Below are positions 1 to 11,780 of a stretch of 24,322 bases of DNA, piece after piece (the first letter of the stretch is position 1; the number at the start of each line of letters is the position of its first letter). Under the pieces are notes generated by a model. It did not search any database and was not told the DNA's origin. It worked only from the letters and a program-made list of their open reading frames with translations. Source of the stretch: Roseivirga sp. UBA6061 (GTDB taxonomy: Bacteria; Bacteroidota; Bacteroidia; Cytophagales; Cyclobacteriaceae). Location of the stretch: the NCBI GenBank assembly GCA_002427745.1, contig DIYF01000032.1:1-24322 (forward strand). The letters are read 5' to 3'. The position numbers were made by a program, and so were the translations under genes.

Positions 1-117
1 GGTGGCGACAAGCCTCTTGTTAAACACCACTGGCCTTTAGACTATTGGCTGGTGGGCGGAGTATTCTTTTTAATCATTCTTATCACTTTGAATAGAAGTA
101 GAACAGTTAAAAAATAG
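1..117 (+). CDS. C-terminal tail of a TPR-CHAT-type protein (partial, 5' end outside window)
   Basis: An open frame enters from the left edge and ends at the TAG at 115-117, giving 38 residues. The peptide starts GGDKPLVKHHWPLDYW, then has a hydrophobic helix (about residues 17-30) and a basic tail ending RSRTVKK. It aligns without gaps with the last 38 residues of the complete CHAT protein that follows (NGDDAPLVRSG..., a hydrophobic helix, SRFRKPSAA). In that protein this segment closes the CHAT peptidase fold and forms the C-terminal membrane anchor. The fragment is therefore most likely the end of a paralogous TPR-CHAT protein lying in tandem, 65 bases upstream. The assignment rests on a short alignment, so the body of the protein is inferred. 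Confidence 0.6.
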   Translation, partial: GGDKPLVKHHWPLDYWLVGGVFFLIILITLNRSRTVKK

Positions 118-182
118 ACGTTGATTCCATATAATTTCATAATTTAATCTGAAAGTCAACCGAAATATTAACTACTATTTCA

Positions 183-3100
183 ATGAAGAGTGTTTTTACC
201 CTACTCTGGGCCATCTTGAGTACTACAGCCCTTTTATCTCAGGAAAAAATCTTAAGCAAAGCCGACACAGTACATGAAAGAGCCCGGCATATGGCAAACC
301 TGGGTAGGTTTGATAGTGCCGTATACTACTTTGATGAAGCAATGAGGCTTTTTGAGGCCGATGATGAGATGGCTTCATACTACCATGTGAAAATCGAAAA
401 GGCTTATAGTCTTAATGCACTTAGAATGTCAGAAGAAGCCTTTGCTATACTCGAAGAAGCCGAAGAAGCCTGCAAAGAGATCAAGGGGAAAAACCTGCTC
501 CTGGAACTGTACCGAAACAAGGCCGTCATATTAGAAACCCGTGGAGACTTTGCGAATGCACTCAGAAATTATCAGCTGGCCATTGATAATTATGAAAAAG
601 ACGGTGAGAAAGCCAGTGAAAGACTGGCCTCTGTCTATATAGGCAGGGGAGTGTCGATGGCTAATACAGGAGGACTCGTTGAGGCAGGAGATGATTGGGA
701 CAAGGCTCTGGAAATTTTTGACTCTCTTGGAATCAATGATATCAGGGTGGCCAAGGTATTGAACAACCAGGGTGGCCTTACCATTTATATGGGCCTGATG
801 GAGGAGGCTATCGGTTATCTGCAGAAATCTGCAGATTTGCTGGCCGACATTTATCGTAACCCAAATCACCCTGAGCTGATCAAAATATACTATAACCTCA
901 GTTCAGCCTATTCCAACCTGGGCTTACATCAGAAGTCAATACAGTTCATTGGAAGAGGAATCAGCATTCTCAAGTTGTTCAACCCGGAAGACCCGCTCAT
1001 GATTGATATGCAACTTGGTCTGGCTGATGCCTATGTATCTATGAAAGATCTGGACAATGCCGAAAAAGCGATAAGGGAATGCCTGAGGCTGGCAAGGGCA
1101 CAATTGGGTGAAAATAATCGCAAAACAGGGAATGCCTACCTGATTCTCGGGCATGTCCTTCAGGAAAAAAAGGATTATCAGGAGGCCATAGACTATCTTG
1201 AAACCAGCCTCAGGATTATGCTGAAGCCTCAGGTACAGGCAGACCCGAGAATTCTCTCAATGGCTTATCTTAGACTGGGGCAGACTCAGGTAGACAGTGA
1301 AATGACTGATGAGGGGCTGAACAGTATAGCGAAAGGCCTTGAGCTGGCTTACCAGAATACCGGAGGTCAGGGTAATGATCCTGCATCGATGCGGAATGAT
1401 TACGCTAAAATCCTGTTTAATGTGGGACGCAAAGAAGAGGCTCTTGAGCAGTTTCAGCTGGCCCTGATAGCCGGAGTAGCTTCCTTTGACGACAAGAACA
1501 TAGCGTCCAACCCCCCGATTGAAGAAAGTGCAAATACCAAAACACTTTTCTACAGTCTCCTGGGCAAAGCCTCGGTTTTGGAAGAAAAACATAAGGAAAT
1601 AGGGGATGCTTCCTTTTTGGAACTCGCCATGTCTACCATTCGTCTTGCCCATCAGGTAGGGCTTCAGATTGATGAGAGTCCTGACAATTATTCTGACAGG
1701 TTTGGTGCAAGAAATACACTTTCGGCTCTGAACAACCTCAGTGTATCTGTAGCCAATGACCTCATGCAACTAAAGGGGGAGGATTATACCGATTTTATTT
1801 TTGAGACCCTTGAAAAAAATAAAGCCAACCTGATCATTGCCAATGTGAACGAAGGCATAGAGCTGGGTACACTGGATTTGCCCGACTCCTTATTTTTCCT
1901 GAAGGGTGCACTGGCAAAAAACATAGCCTATCTCGAGGCTCAGCTTTATCAGGAGAAAGAAGTAAAACAAGGCCGGGATACAGGCAGGGTTCAGAAATAT
2001 GAAAATGAGCTATTTGCTTATCGACAGTCCGAGACCGAGTTCAATGAATACCTGAAGGAGTCCTATCCTACCTATCATCGCCTGAAGGTGGAAAAGGAGT
2101 TCATATCCCTGGATGAGGTGCGCAATGACCTACTCAACGAAAACCAGTTGATGTTTCACTATCAGCTGAACAGGGAGAATCTGGTGCTCATGAAAATCAG
2201 CAGGCAAGGCGTGTCGATTGAGTCGAAAAAGATCGATAGGGAGTTTCCGGAGAAACTGAAGGGCTTTATCAACTCACTTCAAAACCGGAATTCCTCTTTG
2301 AGCGATTATCTGGCCTTTAGTAATTACCTCGCTCCACTTTTGGGGATCACCCGGGAGAATCTTGAAGGAGTGTCAGAATTACTCATAATTCCTGATGGTG
2401 GACTGGGGCTTCTCGCTTTTGAGGCGCTTGTGCTGCAAAGTACAGGAACTGAAAAGAGCTTTAAAGACCTGGATTACTTACTGAAGAATGTCAATGTATC
2501 TTACGCCAACTCAGCTACACTTTTGGCGCTCCAGACTTCCCGCAAATCGAAGGCTGACCCTAAAGTCGTGGCTTTTGCGCCCTGGGCCGGTGAGGGTGGA
2601 GAAGAGGTAGTCATTGCTGAGGAGCGAAGCGAACTGGCTGACTTGATCTGGACTAAGAAGGAAGTCGACAATATCGCGTCAGTTTTTGATACCAAAACCT
2701 TTCTCGCCAGTGAAGCCACTGAGCAGCGTTTCAAAGAGGTTGCGGCAGACTACTCTATCATCCATGTGGCCAGCCATGGTCTCATTAACAATGAGGCTCC
2801 TCTTTATTCCAGGCTGTTGTTTGCAGAAGAAAACCTCGACTCGCTGAATGACGGAAGCCTTCTTACCCGTGAGCTGTTCGCGATGAGGGCACCGGCCGAC
2901 ATGGTAGTCTTAAGCGCCTGTAATTCAGGAAGTGGTGATGTGGTAAGGGGAGAGGGCATCATCAGTATGGCCAACGGGTTCTTTTATGCCGGAAGTAAAA
3001 GTGCTATTATGACGCTGTGGCTGGCCAACGACCAAAGCACAAGCCAGCTCATGAACGGTTTCTATAAAAACCTCGCTGAGGGACAAAGCAAATCCATGGC

Positions 3101-3299
3101 GCTGTCAACAGCCAAAAGGGAGTACATGGAGAATGCAGACGCCCTTCAGTCACACCCCTATTTTTGGGCCCATTTTGTCGTCAATGGTGATGACGCACCC
3201 CTTGTCAGATCTGGTTTGCCCAATGCCTGGTGGTTTCTATTGCTGATACCAGTGGCCTTTTTCCTCATATCCAGGTTCAGAAAACCTTCAGCAGCTTGA
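183..3299 (+). CDS. TPR-repeat CHAT-domain peptidase-like protein, secreted and C-terminally anchored
   Basis: The protein has 1038 residues. An N-terminal signal peptide (about 1-19) is followed by a long tetratricopeptide array (about 25-430) with typical helical pairs such as AVYYFDEAMRLFEAD and NAEKAIRECLRLA. A helical linker leads to a C-terminal CHAT domain (about 690-1000). CHAT is a caspase-like peptidase fold, and the His-Cys dyad is present: His865 in HVASHG and Cys913 in VLSACNSG. A final hydrophobic helix (about 1015-1031) followed by SRFRKPSAA suggests a C-terminal anchor with the basic end in the cytoplasm, which would place TPR and CHAT domains in the periplasm. Many CHAT proteins are partner-activated proteases, and TPRs often sense a partner. 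No dedicated substrate gene is visible nearby. The upstream fragment at 1-117 appears to be a paralogue. The ATG at 183 places the signal peptide at the extreme N-terminus. Confidence 0.88.
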   Translation: MKSVFTLLWAILSTTALLSQEKILSKADTVHERARHMANLGRFDSAVYYFDEAMRLFEADDEMASYYHVKIEKAYSLNALRMSEEAFAILEEAEEACKEIKGKNLLLELYRNKAVILETRGDFANALRNYQLAIDNYEKDGEKASERLASVYIGRGVSMANTGGLVEAGDDWDKALEIFDSLGINDIRVAKVLNNQGGLTIYMGLMEEAIGYLQKSADLLADIYRNPNHPELIKIYYNLSSAYSNLGLHQKSIQFIGRGISILKLFNPEDPLMIDMQLGLADAYVSMKDLDNAEKAIRECLRLARAQLGENNRKTGNAYLILGHVLQEKKDYQEAIDYLETSLRIMLKPQVQADPRILSMAYLRLGQTQVDSEMTDEGLNSIAKGLELAYQNTGGQGNDPASMRNDYAKILFNVGRKEEALEQFQLALIAGVASFDDKNIASNPPIEESANTKTLFYSLLGKASVLEEKHKEIGDASFLELAMSTIRLAHQVGLQIDESPDNYSDRFGARNTLSALNNLSVSVANDLMQLKGEDYTDFIFETLEKNKANLIIANVNEGIELGTLDLPDSLFFLKGALAKNIAYLEAQLYQEKEVKQGRDTGRVQKYENELFAYRQSETEFNEYLKESYPTYHRLKVEKEFISLDEVRNDLLNENQLMFHYQLNRENLVLMKISRQGVSIESKKIDREFPEKLKGFINSLQNRNSSLSDYLAFSNYLAPLLGITRENLEGVSELLIIPDGGLGLLAFEALVLQSTGTEKSFKDLDYLLKNVNVSYANSATLLALQTSRKSKADPKVVAFAPWAGEGGEEVVIAEERSELADLIWTKKEVDNIASVFDTKTFLASEATEQRFKEVAADYSIIHVASHGLINNEAPLYSRLLFAEENLDSLNDGSLLTRELFAMRAPADMVVLSACNSGSGDVVRGEGIISMANGFFYAGSKSAIMTLWLANDQSTSQLMNGFYKNLAEGQSKSMALSTAKREYMENADALQSHPYFWAHFVVNGDDAPLVRSGLPNAWWFLLLIPVAFFLISRFRKPSAA

Positions 3300-3321
3300 T
3301 TTTCAAAGACTTTTAGAGATT

Positions 3322-3348
3322 ACCTGACCTTCTTTTAGGTCGGTTTTC
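3322..3348 (+). terminator. Intrinsic terminator after the CHAT gene
   Basis: The arm 3322-3330 (ACCTGACCT) pairs with 3337-3344 (AGGTCGGT), with one bulged T at 3325 and a TCTTTT loop. The stem runs directly into a short T tract (3344-3347). It lies 22 bases after the CHAT stop codon and just before the next promoter-like box, so it probably separates the two transcription units. Confidence 0.6.
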
Positions 3349-3349
3349 C

Positions 3350-3357
3350 TAACTTTG
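3350..3357 (+). promoter_or_regulatory. Bacteroidota-type -7 box (TAnnTTTG) for the haloperoxidase-like gene
   Basis: TAACTTTG matches the Bacteroidota -7 consensus TAnnTTTG exactly and lies 24 bases before the preferred ATG at 3382. This implies a leader of roughly 20 bases. No convincing TTTG -33 element is present at the usual 19-21 base spacing, so the call is tentative. Confidence 0.4.
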
Positions 3358-3381
3358 AGATTGAGAAAATTGAATTTTGTG

Positions 3382-4713
3382 ATGAAGAAGAACTTTTGGA
3401 TTGGATTGACCTGCCTCGTTTTGCTGGCAAGCTGCGATTCAGGAAAGAAAGAAGTAGCTGTTTCGGCTAATACCTATCATGATACCATGCAACAGCTCAC
3501 CGATGTGATTGTGCATGATATTTTTTCCCCTCCTGTGGCCAGCCGTATTTATGCCTATCCCGGTATAGCGGGCTATGAAATTATGGCACTGGGCAACTCT
3601 GAGTACAGGAGTCTGGCTGGTCAGCTCACCGATTTTGAAGCCATACCTCAACCCGAAGATGAGGTAAGTATGGAGCTGGCAGCTTTGGAAGCCTTTATCA
3701 AGGTAGGTACAGCTTTGATTTTTTCAGAAGACAAAATGGATGCCTATAAGGAGGAGCTATATGATAAGCTTAAAGAAGGAGTGAACCGGAGCTTTTTCGA
3801 AAAATCTGTGGCCTATGGTGATCAGGTAGCCGATCATGTACTGGCCTGGGCGGGCAAAGATAATTATGCCCAGACCCGTACTTTCCCTAAGTTCACCATC
3901 ACTGAAGATGAAACCCGCTGGCAGCCAACCCCTCCCTCTTATATGGAGGCCATCGAACCTCATTGGAACCAGATCAGACCATTCGTGATCGATTCGGCTC
4001 AGCAGTTTGCCCCGGCACTGCCTACGGCTTATAACATGACGGATAAAAACAGCCAGTTCTACAAAGAAGTAATGGAAGTATATGAAGTGGGTAATAGCCT
4101 TACCGATGAGCAGAGGGAGATCGCAAGCTTTTGGGATTGTAATCCCTATGTGGTGAATGTTACGGGGCATGTGATGTATGCCTCTAAAAAGATCACCCCC
4201 GGTGGTCACTGGATTGGTATCGTAAAGGTAGCCAGCCAGCAAACCAATAGTGACGTAATGAAGTCAGCAGAAGCCTATGCCCTGACCTCGATTGCCCTGG
4301 CCGATGCCTTTATCAGCTGCTGGGACGAGAAGTATCGCAGCAGCCTCATTCGTCCTGAAACGCTGATCAACAAGTTTGTGGATGAAGAGTGGTTACCCCT
4401 TTTGCAGACACCTCCTTTTCCTGAATATACCAGCGGGCACAGCGTAATTTCCAGTGCAGCTGCCATTGCACTTACTTCCATTTTCGGGGAAGATTTCAGC
4501 TTTGAAGATGATACTGAAGTGAAATATGGACTGGGCGTACGCTCCTTCAAGTCTTTTATCCATGCCTCTGAAGAAGCCGCAGTCAGCCGTTTGTATGGAG
4601 GTATCCACTACCGTCCGGCCATTGATAATGGTGTGACCCAGGGAAGAGCACTGGGAGGGTTTCTGGTTGAGAAACTGCAGTTGAGAAACGAAGCCCTTTC
4701 GAGCAAAGAGTAG
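3382..4713 (+). CDS. Vanadium-dependent haloperoxidase / PAP2-family lipoprotein
   Basis: The protein has 443 residues from the ATG at 3382. An in-frame TTG at 3355 would add nine residues ahead of the signal peptide, but the ATG gives a clean lipoprotein signal MKKNFWIGLTCLVLLASC with an LASC lipobox. The three vanadate/phosphate-binding motifs of the vanadium haloperoxidase-PAP2 superfamily are complete: KX6RP (Lys317, Arg324), SGH (Ser351, Gly352, His353) and SRX5H (Arg403, His409). In characterised haloperoxidases the last His binds vanadate covalently and the SGH His is the acid-base residue. The length suits bacterial haloperoxidases rather than short PAP2 phosphatases. The expected reaction is peroxide-driven halide oxidation at the cell surface. 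A lipid or sugar phosphatase with the same fold cannot be ruled out, since halide-pocket residues cannot be judged from motifs alone. The gene stands alone between two terminators. Confidence 0.85.
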   Translation: MKKNFWIGLTCLVLLASCDSGKKEVAVSANTYHDTMQQLTDVIVHDIFSPPVASRIYAYPGIAGYEIMALGNSEYRSLAGQLTDFEAIPQPEDEVSMELAALEAFIKVGTALIFSEDKMDAYKEELYDKLKEGVNRSFFEKSVAYGDQVADHVLAWAGKDNYAQTRTFPKFTITEDETRWQPTPPSYMEAIEPHWNQIRPFVIDSAQQFAPALPTAYNMTDKNSQFYKEVMEVYEVGNSLTDEQREIASFWDCNPYVVNVTGHVMYASKKITPGGHWIGIVKVASQQTNSDVMKSAEAYALTSIALADAFISCWDEKYRSSLIRPETLINKFVDEEWLPLLQTPPFPEYTSGHSVISSAAAIALTSIFGEDFSFEDDTEVKYGLGVRSFKSFIHASEEAAVSRLYGGIHYRPAIDNGVTQGRALGGFLVEKLQLRNEALSSKE

Positions 4714-4733
4714 TTTCGAAAGACATTCATATG

Positions 4734-4766
4734 AAAGCCACCCGCTTAATTCCGGGTGGCTTTTTT
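4734..4766 (+). terminator. Strong intrinsic terminator after the haloperoxidase-like gene
   Basis: A perfect 8-bp GC-rich stem, GCCACCCG (4737-4744) with CGGGTGGC (4753-4760), has an 8-base loop. It is followed directly by TTTTTT (4761-4766), and AAA just before the stem extends the pairing. It isolates the next operon from the upstream gene. Confidence 0.9.
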
Positions 4767-4891
4767 GTGTTAAAACGATTGCATTTTTTTAGTGTAAAGC
4801 CTACGACTTTTACCGGTGATGTGGGCCAATATCCTGAGTCTTTTTCTATGATTTCCAGTGCTTTGTACCTATACTTATAAGATGGTCAAAG

Positions 4892-4905
4892 TGCAAACGT
4901 TTGCA
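4892..4905. promoter_or_regulatory. LacI/PurR-family operator palindrome upstream of the symporter-glp-GH13 operon
   Basis: TGCAAACGTTTGCA is a perfect 14-bp palindrome with a central CG. Its core GCAAACGTTTGC is the form bound by LacI/GalR-family regulators; the E. coli PurR box shares it. It lies 79 bases before the symporter ATG within a 218-base leader (4767-4984) that otherwise shows no confident promoter box or hairpin. The regulator gene is not in this window. Repression relieved by a sugar or sugar phosphate is the expected mode for this family, but that is inference. Confidence 0.75.
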
Positions 4906-4984
4906 TAAAATGGCTACTTAACCCGGTGGAAATGAGGCTGATGTGAAGTCGTTTCTGCACCAACCTTAACTTAAAAACTAACGC

Positions 4985-9817
<4,833 letters not shown>

Positions 9818-9826
9818 TACGCATTA

Positions 9827-11776
9827 ATGTATAATCCCACCGCACATTTGTTTCTGCGAAACTGCCTGGCTGATATGCTCAACGGGGCAGATAAGAAAAA
9901 GACTACCCTCTTCGAAAACAGGCTCTTCGCTCTGTTCAATCCTGTCTTTGAGCGTTTTGAAAAGCTTTACGGAAAGAGTGAAGGTTTTGAAGACCACCTG
10001 AAGGCTTTAATATCCACTATGCTTAAAAACTATCTTGCTCGTCCTGCCGCCCTCAGGAAGTCAGATGCTGAAAGAGAAGCCAGGCCTGATTGGTTTCGCA
10101 GCGAACAGACTACCGGGATGATGCTCTATGCCAATCGTTTTAACAAAGACCTCAATGGTCTTATCGATAAGATCGACTACTTCGAAGAGCTGGGGGTGAA
10201 CCTGTTGCACCTGATGCCGGTACTTGAGAGCCCTAAAGAAAAGAATGACGGAGGCTATGCTGTTTCCGACTACCGAAAAATCGACTCGCGCTTCGGTAAC
10301 AACAAAGACTTTAAAAAGGTAGCTAAAACCCTGCGTGAAAAGGAGATGCTGCTGATGATTGATATTGTGGTCAATCACACTTCTGATGAGCATGAATGGG
10401 CCCGAAAAGCGCAAGCCGGAGAAGCCGCTTATCAGGATTATTATTACACCTTCGCTGACCGAACCATTCCTGAGCTCTTTGAGAGAGGATTGCCTGAGAT
10501 TTTTCCTGAAAATGCACCGGGCAATTTCACATTTGATCAGTCGATGCAAAAGTGGGTAATGACGGTTTTTAACAATTACCAGTGGGATCTGAACTACACC
10601 AATCCTCGTGTTTTTATTGAAATGTTGGATGTGATCCTGTATCTGGCCAATATGGGAGTCGATATTTTTCGAATGGACGCTGTGGCCTTTGTATGGAAAC
10701 AAATGGGAACAGCCAGTCAGAACCTGCCGGAAGCTCACCTGATTCATCAGCTTTTCAAACTGTGTACCCAGGTAGTGGCACCCGGTGTGGCCTTTCTCGC
10801 TGAAGCCATTGTGGCCCCTGAAGAAATCGTGAAATACTTTGGTGAATCCGAAGTGTGGAGCAATGAGCATGATATAGCTTATAATGCTACACTCATGGCT
10901 CTCTTGTGGAATTCGCTGGCAACCCATAGCACCAGGGTTATGCAATTAGGTTTACGAGACCTGCCACAAAAGCCAAAGGGAACCACCTGGATCAATTACA
11001 TCCGCTGTCATGATGATATTGGATTGGGATTTGAAGATCGCCATATCAGCGAGGCCGGCTTCGACCCCTATATGCACCGCAGATTCCTCACCAGGTTTCT
11101 GACCGGTAAGTTTGATGGCACCTTTGCCAGGGGATTGCCCTTTATGTACAACCCCAAAAACGGTGATGCGCGTATTTCAGGATCACTGGCCTCCCTGGCG
11201 GGCCTTGAAACTGCGCTGGAATCCGGCAACCGACTGGCGGTAACCAGGGCAACCGACCGCATCAATATGCTACACTCAGTCATTCTCTCCTATGGAGGTA
11301 TTCCTATGGTGTACTATGGTGATGAATTGGCCACACTGAATGATTATAGCTTTGCTGATGATCCGGCTCATAGCGATGATAATCGCTGGGCTCACCGGCC
11401 TGTGATTAACTGGAAAGAAGCAGCCAGGCGTACTAAGAAAGGCCAACCCGGCCAGGCAGTTTTCTCGGCCTTGCAACGTATGATAAAGATGAGAAAAGAC
11501 TCACCGGAGCTGGCCGATGATAATAACCTTGAGCTGGTCGACCTTGGCAATGAACATATCTTCGCTTACCTCCGAAGCAAAGATGACCTGCATACACTCC
11601 TGGTGCATAATTTTAAAGATAACGATCAGTTCATTGACGCACATGCGCTGTTTCCCGGGCTGAGACTCCAACATAGTCCCCTTTATGACAAGGTTTCCGG
11701 GAAGCCGGTAGAACTCGAAGAGGGGAGACTCATTTTAAAACCTTACCAGTATTACTGGCTGACGAATACTAAATAA
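9827..11776 (+). CDS. Amylosucrase-type GH13 enzyme (GH13_4)
   Basis: The 649-residue protein has the amylosucrase layout: a helical N-terminal domain, a (beta/alpha)8 barrel with long B and B' insertions, and a C-terminal beta domain. There is no signal peptide, so it is cytoplasmic. Catalytic residues are Asp284 (FRMDAVAF), Glu326 (AEAIVAP) and Asp396 (CHDDIG). The pocket-floor salt bridge typical of amylosucrase is kept as Asp141 (DGGYAV) and Arg520 (DNRWAHRP). The known family reaction splits sucrose, transfers glucose to an acceptor glucan or to water, and releases fructose; characterised members can also glucosylate glycerol. Pro223 replaces the Arg226 of the Neisseria enzyme and Tyr replaces a conserved Phe before QWDLN, both near acceptor sites. 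A start at 9827 is nine bases after glpD. Substrate specificity in this glycerol operon is open: sucrose, or an alpha-glucosylglycerol. Confidence 0.9.
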   Translation: MYNPTAHLFLRNCLADMLNGADKKKTTLFENRLFALFNPVFERFEKLYGKSEGFEDHLKALISTMLKNYLARPAALRKSDAEREARPDWFRSEQTTGMMLYANRFNKDLNGLIDKIDYFEELGVNLLHLMPVLESPKEKNDGGYAVSDYRKIDSRFGNNKDFKKVAKTLREKEMLLMIDIVVNHTSDEHEWARKAQAGEAAYQDYYYTFADRTIPELFERGLPEIFPENAPGNFTFDQSMQKWVMTVFNNYQWDLNYTNPRVFIEMLDVILYLANMGVDIFRMDAVAFVWKQMGTASQNLPEAHLIHQLFKLCTQVVAPGVAFLAEAIVAPEEIVKYFGESEVWSNEHDIAYNATLMALLWNSLATHSTRVMQLGLRDLPQKPKGTTWINYIRCHDDIGLGFEDRHISEAGFDPYMHRRFLTRFLTGKFDGTFARGLPFMYNPKNGDARISGSLASLAGLETALESGNRLAVTRATDRINMLHSVILSYGGIPMVYYGDELATLNDYSFADDPAHSDDNRWAHRPVINWKEAARRTKKGQPGQAVFSALQRMIKMRKDSPELADDNNLELVDLGNEHIFAYLRSKDDLHTLLVHNFKDNDQFIDAHALFPGLRLQHSPLYDKVSGKPVELEEGRLILKPYQYYWLTNTK

Positions 11777-11780
11777 GCTC

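Noticed and set aside
1257..1769. A 170-codon open frame on the minus strand
   Set aside because: It is antisense to the TPR array of the CHAT protein, has no recognisable domain, and the sense frame is clearly the coding one.
10061..10945. A 294-codon open frame on the minus strand
   Set aside because: It lies wholly inside the amylosucrase-type gene on the opposite strand. Its translation is rich in His, Ile and Phe without domain patterns, as expected for a shadow frame.
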